This document shows, in pieces, positions 40,760 through 49,520 of a DNA stretch of 64,000 nt (position 1 is the stretch's first letter; each line of letters starts with the position of its first letter). Source of the DNA: a virus; the IMG/VR virus record IMGVR_UViG_3300036766_002181, positions 180,716-244,715 of that record; one strand, written 5' to 3'. The translations under genes were made by a program, and so were the position numbers. The notes under the pieces are model-generated. The model ran no database searches. It was given only the letters and a program-made list of their open reading frames with translations, and was not told the origin of the DNA.

Positions 40760-41671
40760 CTATGCTCGTTTTTTAGGCCAAAAGAAATCCGAAGACATTG
40801 GCAATTGGATCTTTTCGGAATGATCGCAACTTGCGCAAATGAATTCTACCTCCATGTCTACGCCTGGCTCATTGGCGTCAATATATTCTCTAAGAGCCCG
40901 GCTATCCTGGGCCCTTAGATAATTAACAAACTTTGCAACATGACCCGGACTTGAGTTTCCATTAACAGAAAGAATTTGCGAAGAAAGGCGAGTTGTAACA
41001 ATGTTTGTGTTGGCCTGGCCTCTCTTTCTTTTTGTTTCAAGTTCCTTAATAATCTTTTCTTCTTCCTCGCCGGTTAAAAACTTAAATTCAACTCTTAGCT
41101 TTGAAACAGGTAAATCAAAACCAAAGACATTCTGTCCTGGAACAGACGGCTCAAGTTCTAGTGGTTTGACCGCAAGGTTTGCAAGATCAATATTCATTTC
41201 ATTCTTGTGCTCGCACTGAGGGCAGTCAAAGGTTGGCTGATATTCTCTGCCATAGCCTGAAATTCTTATACCGACCATTAGGGCATTTCTATCTCCTGAA
41301 AGAAGAGATGAAACGTTAATGCTTTTATCAATTAGACTTGACTTAATAAGTTCTGTAATAACCGTGCCCTTTTTAATAAGGCCCTGACTCATAAGAATGT
41401 CTTCTTCTCGGGCTGTCATTGCCCTATACTCAACCTGCGCAGCACCATGCAAAGGATGACCTTCAGGATATACCTTGCCGGACGAGGGAAGCGGAACCGC
41501 ATCTACAGGAATATCAAAGCCAAACTCTTTTTTGGCATAGTCTTCTCTTGAAACCGAAGCCATTCCTCCACCACCAGATAGGGCAGAAAATACTTCATTT
41601 CCTTTTCTTACCTCTGTTGCTGCTGTGGTCTGTTGTTCGCTATCTTGTTGTTCTGAGGATGATGATGCCAT
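40760..41671 (-). CDS. T4 gp26-like baseplate/tail assembly protein
   Basis: 303 residues. A Ser/Gln/Gly-rich start (1-45) leads to LPSSGKVYPEGHPLHGAAQV (62-81) and ISGYGREYQPTFDCPQC (137-153); a second pair, CASC (279-282), completes a four-cysteine zinc site. This pattern fits the T4 baseplate hub gp26-type family. It ends FFWPKKRA just at an A6 slippery run, where a +1 (or -2) shift would join it to the gene at 40507-40710. Long helices around 205-215 (EEEEKIIKELETKRKRG) are charged. Confidence 0.78.
   Translation of the reverse strand: MASSSSEQQDSEQQTTAATEVRKGNEVFSALSGGGGMASVSREDYAKKEFGFDIPVDAVPLPSSGKVYPEGHPLHGAAQVEYRAMTAREEDILMSQGLIKKGTVITELIKSSLIDKSINVSSLLSGDRNALMVGIRISGYGREYQPTFDCPQCEHKNEMNIDLANLAVKPLELEPSVPGQNVFGFDLPVSKLRVEFKFLTGEEEEKIIKELETKRKRGQANTNIVTTRLSSQILSVNGNSSPGHVAKFVNYLRAQDSRALREYIDANEPGVDMEVEFICASCDHSEKIQLPMSSDFFWPKKRA
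40769..40774 (-). promoter_or_regulatory. candidate programmed frameshift site
   Basis: CCT AAA AAA CGA GCA TAG: a +1 slip on AAA continues as AAC GAG CAT AGA with no stop through to 40507. Confidence 0.6.
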
Positions 41672-41779
41672 AGTTCTTTTACTTTAATCCTTACTGCTAT
41701 TTTATCTCTCTGCAAAAGATATGTATAGCAAGCCCTAGGTTTTGAGTTTGCCCACAAAAGAATAAGAGTAATATTCTGA

Positions 41780-42391
41780 TTATTTTTTGTAATGTTGCTG
41801 AAAAACTTCACGAGAAAGACCATAATCAACAAGGACGGCAAACTGCCTACCATTTCTTGTGACTTTACCCCAGGAGCTTAATCTATCAAGATCTCCTGGT
41901 TGCTGACCAAAATCCCTTATAAAGGAAACCATCTTTTCTAACAAGGGAGAATCATAAATTTCTCTAGCAAGACCAGGATCAACAGACATGGTAGGTCTTT
42001 TGCTAATTTCGTTAATTAAAACAGAACCAAAGGTATCAAAATCAAAGCCGGTTAATTTCCTAAAATCTGCCTTTGTTATTTTGTCGGCCCGCTCAACCTC
42101 TAGCCAAAAGTAGTTTTCCTGATCATAGGCCTTTACCATGGCAATGATTTCTGAATAACCAGAAGACAAATCAGATATTTCTGCCTCAACCTCATTCTGG
42201 GCAAGTCCCTTTTTGTTTTTGGCCAGCTTCAAAACAGAAATGCCTCCATCGCCGGAACTGTCGTCTTTAACGGGAAATACAACCCTTGCACTTCCTGCAC
42301 CAAGCTTGCTTCCAAGTTGTTTGGTTGCATATTCGACCCTTGCCCTAAAAGAGGGCAATTGCTTAAAGTGCTCTAAATCCCAGGGTATCAT
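41780..42391 (-). CDS. protein kinase-fold-like phage protein
   Basis: 203 residues. GAGSARVVF (31-39) resembles a glycine-rich loop, VLKLAKNKKGLAQNEVEAE the strand-3 lysine and helix C, and VDYGL near the C-terminus a DFG-like site. The HRD catalytic loop is not evident, so it may be a pseudokinase or a remote relative. Found next to virion genes; substrate unknown. Confidence 0.62.
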   Translation of the reverse strand: MIPWDLEHFKQLPSFRARVEYATKQLGSKLGAGSARVVFPVKDDSSGDGGISVLKLAKNKKGLAQNEVEAEISDLSSGYSEIIAMVKAYDQENYFWLEVERADKITKADFRKLTGFDFDTFGSVLINEISKRPTMSVDPGLAREIYDSPLLEKMVSFIRDFGQQPGDLDRLSSWGKVTRNGRQFAVLVDYGLSREVFQQHYKK

Positions 42392-42424
42392 ATGGCCAGA
42401 TATCCTTAACTATACCCAATAATT

Positions 42425-42430
42425 TATAAT
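42425..42430 (+). promoter_or_regulatory. -10 box of a putative sRNA/leader
   Basis: TATAAT with no good -35 box; the predicted start falls in the 5' arm of the structured element. Confidence 0.4.
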
Positions 42431-42431
42431 C

Positions 42432-42574
42432 GATTTGAGGCCCTTTCTGAGTTGTCTGTGTCCTGATGGCCGTCAGGAATACCAAGGGCTCAGAACGGCT
42501 CCCAGAGGCCTTGGAGGGGCAAGGTTTAAGGCTCTTGTCTCGACAGTAGAAGGTTTGTTTTGGTCCCTCAAATC
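42432..42574 (+). ncRNA. structured RNA element (sRNA or amidase leader)
   Basis: A 9-bp perfect terminal stem, GATTTGAGG (42432-42440) with CCTCAAATC (42566-42574), closes 143 bases. Inside, TTCTGAG pairs with CTCAGAA around the hairpin TCCTGA/TCAGGA, CCAAGG can pair with CCTTGG, and TGTC/GACA forms a further small hairpin. No ORF covers it. A single long rod-like RNA with hairpins is reminiscent of 6S-like RNAs or of a cis leader for the endolysin gene 25 bases downstream. Confidence 0.6.
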
Positions 42575-42598
42575 AAAGGAGAAAAGGAGTCACTATTT

Positions 42599-43303
42599 AT
42601 GATTAATCATATTATGAAAATAATAAATTATAAACTTTATAATGACGACGATTCTGCGGTGCAGTTTATAAACAGTCCAAATCAGTCTGTTGGAATTGCC
42701 CACAAATATCTCATAATGCATTACACCGCAGCCAATTCGTTAAATGGAGCAATTCAAACTCTTACGAACAAGGCAGCCAAGGCATCTGCTCATCTTATTA
42801 TAGATAAAGATGGAAAGACCGTGCAGCTTGTTGACTTTAATCACAAGGCCTGGCACGCCGGATCGTCTACCTGGAAAGATTTGGTTGGCATGAATGCCTA
42901 TAGCCTTGGTATAGAGTTGGTTAACTCTGGCCCTCTTCGTCAAGATCAATCGGGCCAGTTTAAAACATGGTATGGAGAGGTCATTCCAAAGGACCAGGTT
43001 CAAATGGTAGAATTTAAAGGAAAAATATCTGCCTGGCAAGAGTATCCAGAGGCACAGTTAATGAAAGCCATAGAAATTGGACATCTATTGTTTGAAGAAT
43101 ATAAGCTTATTGATGTTTTGGCACATTCGGATATTGCACCCAACCGAAAACAAGACACAGGCCCTGCCTTTCCCATGGACTCTTTTCGTTCTAAAATGTT
43201 GGGTAGAGAGTCAGACACTCTTGATACTGGCCCCATTACGCACATAGAGGTTCCAAAATTTGTTTATTGGCAACAACAACCATCACCATCGCCAATAAAG
43301 TAA
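42599..43303 (+). CDS. N-acetylmuramoyl-L-alanine amidase (endolysin)
   Basis: 234 residues from ATG 42599, behind AAGGAG at about 42575-42580 and AAAAGGAG at 42581-42588. Amidase_2/AmpD fold: LIMHYTA (first zinc His), AHLIIDKDGKTVQLVD, KAWHAG, YSLGIELVN and VLAHSDIAPNRKQDTGP (second His and Lys/Asp site). It cleaves the peptide from MurNAc in peptidoglycan. No signal peptide or cell-wall domain is seen, so a holin is needed. Confidence 0.85.
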   Translation: MINHIMKIINYKLYNDDDSAVQFINSPNQSVGIAHKYLIMHYTAANSLNGAIQTLTNKAAKASAHLIIDKDGKTVQLVDFNHKAWHAGSSTWKDLVGMNAYSLGIELVNSGPLRQDQSGQFKTWYGEVIPKDQVQMVEFKGKISAWQEYPEAQLMKAIEIGHLLFEEYKLIDVLAHSDIAPNRKQDTGPAFPMDSFRSKMLGRESDTLDTGPITHIEVPKFVYWQQQPSPSPIK

Positions 43304-43323
43304 TAAGATAAGAAGGCACCAAA

Positions 43324-43593
43324 ATGAAAATAACAAAACAAGAATTAAAGCGATTAATCAAAGAAGAATTTTTAAAGGAAGCGCCAAAAAAATCAAAAAA
43401 GCTAAAACCAATTGCTTGGGTAAGTTATAAAATACATATTCCTGTTTATTTGCACGAACTTCCTCCTGGAGCCGATCCACGGGACGCTTTAGACGAATCT
43501 ATCGAAAATGCGGCAGAAGAAAAATTAAAAGTTGCTTGCCCAAATATCAAAAGTCAATTTGATCTTGAATATGAAGAAACACACCAGAGATAA
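43324..43593 (+). CDS. KITKQELK-tagged small protein
   Basis: 89 residues: the tag MKITKQELKRLIKEEFLKE, then a beta-alpha domain (PIAWVSYKIHIPVYLHE). Next gene has nearly the same tag. Both follow the endolysin. Confidence 0.65.
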   Translation: MKITKQELKRLIKEEFLKEAPKKSKKLKPIAWVSYKIHIPVYLHELPPGADPRDALDESIENAAEEKLKVACPNIKSQFDLEYEETHQR

Positions 43594-43598
43594 ACAAC

Positions 43599-44060
43599 AT
43601 GAAAATAACAAAACAAGAACTTAAGAAGATTATAAGAGAAGCGTTGGCTGAAGAAAAGATTCCTTTTGGTGGATCCATAAGTGCAGATCTCAGCAATGCA
43701 GAACAGCAGGCAAGACAATCTCCACACTACAACAAGTGGAAAAGAGAATATGTTAAAGCCAGAAAGACTCAGAATATAACAAATTCAATAAAGGCAGCAA
43801 ATAAGGTTCTTAACATGAGTGAGGGCATCGGCATAAGTCACAAAGCAAAAGAATTGTCAGAGCACCGCACCGATGCCGAACGAGACGAGGATAGAGGAGA
43901 ATCGGTTGCAACTGTAGAAGAATTTAAAAAAATCTTAAAGCATCTAAGAGACAATAATGCAGGCAATTTCTCTGATTATTCCATCGGCTATAAGAGGGCA
44001 ATCGAAGATGTGGCAGAAGCATTTATGCCGTGGGACAGAGGAAATTTTCTTGAAGAATAA
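43599..44060 (+). CDS. KITKQELK-tagged hypothetical protein
   Basis: 153 residues: tag MKITKQELKKIIREALAEE, then polar helices. The tag is shared with 2635-2943 and 43324-43593 while the bodies differ, so the tag is a portable element. Confidence 0.65.
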   Translation: MKITKQELKKIIREALAEEKIPFGGSISADLSNAEQQARQSPHYNKWKREYVKARKTQNITNSIKAANKVLNMSEGIGISHKAKELSEHRTDAERDEDRGESVATVEEFKKILKHLRDNNAGNFSDYSIGYKRAIEDVAEAFMPWDRGNFLEE

Positions 44061-44068
44061 TATAACCC

Positions 44069-44389
44069 ATGGCCATCTCTCTAGCGTCTCTTATAACTCC
44101 TGAAATAAAATCCCTTATTGAACAAGGAAAATCCAGGCACGTAGAGATTTATCTTACCACTTCTTTTGAAAGCAACAACAAGTGGTATATTCATTATCCT
44201 GAAAGAGAATTTGGACATGCAGGAGAATCAGATACCTATGGTCCTTTTGATTCTGAGGAGTTGGCAAGGAACTTTTTAAGAGAAAGATTTGCCGTTGGCA
44301 ATTTTAAGAAAGTAATTATAGATAATTCAGGACAAAGAGAAGTGCCAAAAAGAAGTCCAAGTGGAAAGAGAATAGAGAGAGGAGTTTAA
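44069..44389 (+). CDS. hypothetical protein
   Basis: 106 residues with a small alpha/beta fold (HVEIYLTTSFESNNKWYIHY, TYGPFDSEELARNFLRERF) and a basic tail. No family recognised. Confidence 0.6.
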   Translation: MAISLASLITPEIKSLIEQGKSRHVEIYLTTSFESNNKWYIHYPEREFGHAGESDTYGPFDSEELARNFLRERFAVGNFKKVIIDNSGQREVPKRSPSGKRIERGV

Positions 44390-44393
44390 TGGT

Positions 44394-44738
44394 ATGATAA
44401 AATTAAGCAAAAATACAAAGGTAACCCTTTCTCTTGAAACCATTATAAGTCTGGCCGTGACCATCGTTATGGGTGCCAGTCTTTATTATAATATGGCCAC
44501 GAAGGATTATGTTGACAATAGAATTAAGGATGCAACAGAACAGAGAATAGAAAAAATTGAATCAAAGGCAGATTCAACAAATGAACAAATACATAAAATT
44601 GACACAGCAATTGAACTTCTTTCCAAGTCTGTAAGCAACCACGACAAGAACATGGAAGCCTTTACGACGGCCCTAGAGAAGCTCAGAGACTCTTTGGTGT
44701 CTTCCTCTTCTGGCCGCCGATCTTCCGGCGATCGTTAA
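44394..44738 (+). CDS. single-helix membrane protein with coiled coil, possible holin/spanin
   Basis: 114 residues: one N-terminal membrane helix (TIISLAVTIVMGASLYYNMA) and a long coiled coil (EQRIEKIESKADSTNEQIHK). Place near the endolysin suggests a lysis role, but hole formation is not shown. Overlaps the convergent gene at its 3' end. Confidence 0.6.
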   Translation: MIKLSKNTKVTLSLETIISLAVTIVMGASLYYNMATKDYVDNRIKDATEQRIEKIESKADSTNEQIHKIDTAIELLSKSVSNHDKNMEAFTTALEKLRDSLVSSSSGRRSSGDR

Positions 44739-45192
44739 AAGAATAGTCTTTAAGATTCCTGGTCATCAATACGGGTATAACCTCTAATATATCAAGGGAA
44801 TGAATCCACCAGGACTTTCCTTCTGATAAAATTTTAATTCCATGAATTAGCTTTGGAAAAAAGCTATAGGTTTGTACCTCTAGAACCATTAGGGTTTCAT
44901 CTGAAATTCTGTTTTTGTTAAGTTGCAGATATCTTATTGAGCTTCTATATGGATCTGTTTTTAAACTATCAAAGGTCTTATAAAGACCAACATCATCATT
45001 TTCATATTTATCAAAGGCTCTTATTTTTATAAGGTCACCAACATATAGGGTCATTATTTTTCCTTCTAGGAAAGGAAGAAAGGGAGCGTCGGTGGAATTA
45101 GAAACGATGGCTGTCGTAGTAGCGACCGCCATTTGTTTTGCTTTTCTTTTCCGGCCTGTTGCTATTGTTTTTCTTATTCTTTTTGCTACCAT
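44683..45192 (-). CDS. divergent PGxLY-like protein with basic N-terminus
   Basis: 169 residues from ATG 45192: Lys/Arg-rich start, then YVGDLIKIRAFDKY, ETLMVLEVQTY, IKILSEGKSWWIHS and DILEVI. The layout and the KxLxxGKSWWI end fit the family, the first motif reads VGDLIKI. Confidence 0.58.
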   Translation of the reverse strand: MVAKRIRKTIATGRKRKAKQMAVATTTAIVSNSTDAPFLPFLEGKIMTLYVGDLIKIRAFDKYENDDVGLYKTFDSLKTDPYRSSIRYLQLNKNRISDETLMVLEVQTYSFFPKLIHGIKILSEGKSWWIHSLDILEVIPVLMTRNLKDYSFNDRRKIGGQKRKTPKSL

Positions 45193-45196
45193 GTTA

Positions 45197-45646
45197 TTAT
45201 GGTGCCTTTTTCTTCTCTTTATTGACTTCAAAGAATTCATGAGTTAACAAAGAAACATCAGAGGCAGGAAACCACAGGGGTCTTGCTACTTCTCTTTTTA
45301 CGTCAGGAATTAGAACCTTGTAAAATCTAGAAATATTAAAAGTAGCATATGGTTTTTCTAGCTTCCAATCATCAAAATCCAAGACCATTCCTGATATTGG
45401 AGTTTCATCTCCTCGATCATTGTCTATGCCCTGGGCAATAAAACCTAATTCATAGAAAAAGTGATTAATCTTAGCATAACCATAGGCCTGCCATTTTTCT
45501 GTAAAAGACTTGATCTGAACCGGAGCAAGCTGATTTCCATTTGGGCCACATAAAAGAGTGGCCGGCCAAACCTTAACCAAAACAAGCGAGCCCTTTTTGA
45601 TAAGGGCTTCATTGGATTTAAGAAGAAATGGTTCTTCGGTTCTCAT
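45197..45646 (-). CDS. hypothetical protein, remote PGxLY similarity
   Basis: 149 residues. KKGSLVLVKVWPATLL could be the first strand, but the central and last motifs are unclear (YKVLIPDV, RPLWFPASDVSLL). Its stop overlaps the next gene region, so the pair is one transcript. Confidence 0.55.
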   Translation of the reverse strand: MRTEEPFLLKSNEALIKKGSLVLVKVWPATLLCGPNGNQLAPVQIKSFTEKWQAYGYAKINHFFYELGFIAQGIDNDRGDETPISGMVLDFDDWKLEKPYATFNISRFYKVLIPDVKREVARPLWFPASDVSLLTHEFFEVNKEKKKAP

Positions 45647-45696
45647 AATATCTATAAATAGGCTTCTACTTAATCGTTTAGAACGATTGCATTTGT

Positions 45697-46671
45697 GTGC
45701 AAAACAATAAACGAAAAAAGTATGTCCTTGCCTCTGTTGCTATAACGGCCTTTTATCTTATTTTTGCATTTGCCTCTTATATTTATAACTCCGTTACTTC
45801 TGACAATCTTGGCATTAGTACAATCGTACAACAATCATCGCCGGGCTCTCACATAAAATCAGGCACGCCAACAACCATTAAGGTTTTAACCTTTAATGTT
45901 CACGGGCTACCAAACACCAAGGATGTTTCTTGTGATAATCTTATTAAGATTGGTCTGGCCCTAAGAGATCTAAGAAAAAAGAATCTTGCACCAGACATAG
46001 TTGCAATTCAAGAAGGCTTTCACATAAAGACCAGAAAATTAATCGAGCTTTCTGGCTATCCCTATGCAATGGAAGGACCAACAGGAGACAAGGGAGAAGT
46101 CGTTTCGGGTTTATGGATTTTAAGTGAATATCCTATCGTTCTAAATAAAACAAGCATTTTCAATGTTTGCATTTCCTGGGATTGTTTGGTAAACAAGGGA
46201 ATTCAACTTGCTGCAATAAAACTATCTGGCGATATTGAACTACAAATTTTTAATACTCACATGAATTCCTTTCCTGACTCAGACCCAATTACTTCTAGAA
46301 AGGCAACAGTGGGGATAAAAGAAAATCAAATAAATCAATTTTTTAGCTGGTTTGCTTCTACGATAAATGACAAATTGCCGGCAATTGTTTTAGGAGATTT
46401 TAATTTTAAGGCAAGGGATCCGCTTTATAGAAAATTTGAAGGGTTAATTTCAAAACACGTTCCAATAAACAACGTCTTTGAAGAATTTCTGGGAAAAACC
46501 TTAAAGGCTGTACCAGGAACAGTGGATCATCAGTTTTTAATTAAAACTAAGAATACAAATGTTAAACTTGTGCCAGTTCGTTATGAAAGAATGTTTACAG
46601 ATAGAACAATGTCAGATCATAGAGGCGTACTTGTCGAGTATAGGATTATCAAAGTTCTTCAAAATATGTAA
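45697..46671 (+). CDS. membrane-anchored EEP-family phosphodiesterase/nuclease
   Basis: 324 residues from GTG 45697. An N-terminal membrane helix (YVLASVAITAFYLIFAFASY) precedes an endonuclease/exonuclease/phosphatase domain: LTFNVHGLP, VAIQEG (metal Glu), FNTHMNS, VLGDFNFKA and SDHRGVLVEY (final His-Asp). Family members include DNase I-like nucleases, sphingomyelinase-like and phosphoinositide phosphatases. The membrane anchor and periplasm-facing orientation suggest action on membrane lipid head groups or on incoming DNA; which one is open. Confidence 0.78.
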   Translation: MQNNKRKKYVLASVAITAFYLIFAFASYIYNSVTSDNLGISTIVQQSSPGSHIKSGTPTTIKVLTFNVHGLPNTKDVSCDNLIKIGLALRDLRKKNLAPDIVAIQEGFHIKTRKLIELSGYPYAMEGPTGDKGEVVSGLWILSEYPIVLNKTSIFNVCISWDCLVNKGIQLAAIKLSGDIELQIFNTHMNSFPDSDPITSRKATVGIKENQINQFFSWFASTINDKLPAIVLGDFNFKARDPLYRKFEGLISKHVPINNVFEEFLGKTLKAVPGTVDHQFLIKTKNTNVKLVPVRYERMFTDRTMSDHRGVLVEYRIIKVLQNM

Positions 46672-46960
46672 CGATAAATCTTGTGTGATAAAAGTCGTCA
46701 GGAAGATTTTTTCCGCCTTCTATCGTAGATACGGTTCCATGGCCCTTTCGACCGTGCTTTAAATAAGAAACAACTATAATGGCACCTTCTTTTTTTGCCT
46801 TCTCAAAGTTTTTATGAGGCCTTAAATCAAAAGTCTTGGGCCAATCCTGCACTAAAGGATAAAAAACGTATTCTAAAAACATCACAATGGCAGAAGACCT
46901 GTCTTCTTCATAGTTTATTCTTACCAGAGATCCAGGTTCTAACTCTCTTATATTTAACAC
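46649..46960 (-). CDS. PGxLY-family small protein
   Basis: 103 residues: LEPGSLVRINYEE, SAIVMFLEYVFYPL close behind, then GAIIVVSYLKHGR and FIVTYFEEL. Order of the later strands is altered compared with most copies. Confidence 0.7.
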   Translation of the reverse strand: MLNIRELEPGSLVRINYEEDRSSAIVMFLEYVFYPLVQDWPKTFDLRPHKNFEKAKKEGAIIVVSYLKHGRKGHGTVSTIEGGKNLPDDFYHTRFIVTYFEEL

Positions 46961-46986
46961 TTATTTAAAGAATAAATATGAATAAA

Positions 46987-47511
46987 CTATTTGTTATTTT
47001 CATTTGAAGAACTGTTATTTTCAATTTTTGAATAGGACTGATGAAAGTATTCACAAATAACAGATTCAGGAGTAAAATACCAAATCTTGTCCTGAAAGAG
47101 CATTTTTGCTCTTTGTCTTTTCTTCTTAATTTCTTCGTCTGTAAATGTTTCTATGCCAAGAAACATTACGATGCTTCGGGGCTCAATCTTACAGCGAACG
47201 TGGTTTGCAGTCCAAATAGTATTTTCTTTTATTGCTCTATATAAGGTACCTGGCAACCCAAAGATTTCTTTATGAGCATTTGAAAAGAAGCGTCTTCTTT
47301 TCTTCTTTTCTTTCTTTATAAGAATTGGTCTACGTCTTTTCAGACCACCACTGGAAGAACTATTGGCAGCTACAAGTCTTTCCCAGGTATAGTTTAGGTT
47401 TTCCTTGTTCGGAAAATAATCAACATTTTCTTTATGAAGACTATCCTTGCTGGCACTAATAGTGGGATTGGCCCTGTTGTTGCTGTTGCTTGATTTTTTT
47501 ATCATTGCCAT
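46987..47511 (-). CDS. PGxLY-family protein with long basic N-terminal extension
   Basis: 174 residues: about 85 Asn/Ser- and Lys/Arg-rich residues, then FGLPGTLYRAIKEN, SIVMFLGIETF, KMLFQDKIWYFT and a polar tail. Confidence 0.75.
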   Translation of the reverse strand: MAMIKKSSNSNNRANPTISASKDSLHKENVDYFPNKENLNYTWERLVAANSSSSGGLKRRRPILIKKEKKKRRRFFSNAHKEIFGLPGTLYRAIKENTIWTANHVRCKIEPRSIVMFLGIETFTDEEIKKKRQRAKMLFQDKIWYFTPESVICEYFHQSYSKIENNSSSNENNK

Positions 47512-47554
47512 AGCAATTTACACCAATTTGATGTTAAATTAAACCAAATTTATG

Positions 47555-47704
47555 TTATTGGGCTTCTTCTGCTGTGGCCGCCTGTTTCTTTTTTCTTTTT
47601 CTGCGTTCATTGCAAAGTTTACAATTTTCTTTTGGCTCACACCAGAACTCTTCTTCCTCAAAGGGCTCGTCAATGGTTTTTAGATGTTTCCAGTTGGGCG
47701 ACAT
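47555..47704 (-). CDS. 49-residue CxxC protein
   Basis: Acidic first half, then FWCEPKENCKLCNERRKRKK, with three cysteines (one CxxC) that could bind zinc, and a basic tail. Lies between a PGxLY gene and amidoligase 2. Confidence 0.5.
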   Translation of the reverse strand: MSPNWKHLKTIDEPFEEEEFWCEPKENCKLCNERRKRKKKQAATAEEAQ

Positions 47705-47722
47705 AAAAATGTTTTTTCTTGC

Positions 47723-49402
47723 TTATGTCAATCGAGCCAATCGGGCACGCTCTGTTCGACAAGAAAAACAATTGCAGGGCAGATCATTTACACCCACAAC
47801 ACTTGCCTCAATATTACTAATATCATTATTTAGGTTTCTATCGGCCCTAATAGACAGGTTGGTTTGAGCCATGTTCGGCACGGTGGTATTGATATAAACG
47901 CTAGGAGAGGCAACAGGCGGTCTTGCTCGGCCTGGCCGACGAAATAGCTCGGGCGGGGGAATAAATCCAAAATTCATGCCATCTTCTCCATTGTCGGGAG
48001 GAGCAAGAGGAGGAGGAGGAGGAGGAGGAGGAGGAGGATCGACATAGTTTATAGTAATGCCACTTGCCGGACGATTCATAGGAGCGGCAACTTCGCCGGC
48101 AGCGACAAGGGAGTTAACTCGATCATTGCTGTTTAGTTCTAGATCTTCATTATCAAAGTCTGGGGAAGGAGCATCAGGCGATTCTCTCTGATTTCCTCGT
48201 GCAAGAGAGGCAAGCATTCTACGATTATAAAAGTCTGCCGAGTCAGAATCTAGGCCTCTCCAATATCTGTCTGACTCGGCAGTAATGGCAAGACCTTCGG
48301 TATCAGTACCTGTTGTGGCCAGTGCAACAGGTACTGTTGCAACTTGGCCCCTTCTTCTACGAGGAGGTCTAGGAATATATGGAACTGCCGGCAGCATCAT
48401 ATTGCCAAATCTATAGACATAGTATTCTCTGTTCCTGTATCTTGCCTCAATATCAAATCCAAACTGATTGACAAGCCTTTTTATCGTAGTAATAAGCACA
48501 CGAGAAGACATGCCTGTAGTTGTCGAGGCTCTTTGAATGTTGAGTAAGACGTGTCCTCTGGGTGGACAATGGTGGTAGTATGTGTTCATTGTTAGAGCAG
48601 AAGGCCTTCTGCTCGGAGGAAGCTGGCTGTTATCTTCTTGTTCAATATCAAGACAATATTGAATAAGTTTGTTAAAGTTTTGCATTCCTCTTGTGCCAAT
48701 TGGATAAAATGGCGTAACATAGGTGTCTCTGCCACGCCTTCTCTGTGCCCTCTCGGCACCTGTAAAGGGAAACTCTTCTGTATAAAGCGAACAATTTTTG
48801 CCGGCCTCGACAAAGTTAACACAAAACTTAATCCAGTTAGAAATCTTTTTAATGTTCAGGGTTCCATGATGGTGTCGAAATTCAATTGTCCTGTGTCTCT
48901 GATAGGCGGCAAGATTAATCTTAAAATAACGATTATTATAAATGTTAGAATTTCTAATAGGAGAGAGAGATCTACAATAGGTGTTTAATTCTCCTCTTCT
49001 TGAGGGAGCCATAAGATTGTCAATTTGAGATTCAAAGTGTCCATAACGCCGGGCAATGTTTAGGCGTTCGATGGGAGACAGATCTCCTGCGTCTACGTGA
49101 ACATGTAGACCACAGGTAGAATTAACTCTTGCTCCTGCTGCCACAAGGGCCGCAACGGCAATTTTAACCTGCTCTAGACCAGCCTCGCCGGACAGGGGAG
49201 GAGAAACAAGCTCTCCACCATGGCCATTGTTGCTTCTAACCGAACCATCTGTGGTAATTTTCCAGGTCGTAGAGGTTCGATGATTATAGTCCTGAACGTC
49301 ACAAAAAATATTTCTGGCATTTAAGGCCTCTGCCGCCGTGTGTAGAGAAATCCAGGTAAATTCAATTTCTACACCAAATCTTCGGTCGCTAGCAATTGCC
49401 AT
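47723..49402 (-). CDS. amidoligase-winged helix protein 2, long form
   Basis: 559 residues. Amidoligase_2-type motifs start at the N-terminus: FGVEIEFTW, GGELVSPPLSG, CGLHVHVDA, PSRRGE, IEFRHHHGTLNIKKISNW. The N-terminal zinc knuckle of the other two is missing; instead CNCFSC lies near the C-terminus. A winged-helix-like region (ASTTTGMSSRVLITTIKRLV) is followed by a 200-residue disordered part with a run of ten prolines from a (GGA)n-type microsatellite at about 48003-48037. Confidence 0.8.
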   Translation of the reverse strand: MAIASDRRFGVEIEFTWISLHTAAEALNARNIFCDVQDYNHRTSTTWKITTDGSVRSNNGHGGELVSPPLSGEAGLEQVKIAVAALVAAGARVNSTCGLHVHVDAGDLSPIERLNIARRYGHFESQIDNLMAPSRRGELNTYCRSLSPIRNSNIYNNRYFKINLAAYQRHRTIEFRHHHGTLNIKKISNWIKFCVNFVEAGKNCSLYTEEFPFTGAERAQRRRGRDTYVTPFYPIGTRGMQNFNKLIQYCLDIEQEDNSQLPPSRRPSALTMNTYYHHCPPRGHVLLNIQRASTTTGMSSRVLITTIKRLVNQFGFDIEARYRNREYYVYRFGNMMLPAVPYIPRPPRRRRGQVATVPVALATTGTDTEGLAITAESDRYWRGLDSDSADFYNRRMLASLARGNQRESPDAPSPDFDNEDLELNSNDRVNSLVAAGEVAAPMNRPASGITINYVDPPPPPPPPPPLAPPDNGEDGMNFGFIPPPELFRRPGRARPPVASPSVYINTTVPNMAQTNLSIRADRNLNNDISNIEASVVGVNDLPCNCFSCRTERARLARLT

Positions 49403-49520
49403 GAATGAAATATTCCTTTGTTGTGGGACTTTGTTTATTGTGGTGGAATTTCTAGATTATTGCAATAGGAAATGAATTTCTCATAAAAGATATATTCTTT
49501 TTATTTCAGACTTTTCAGAT

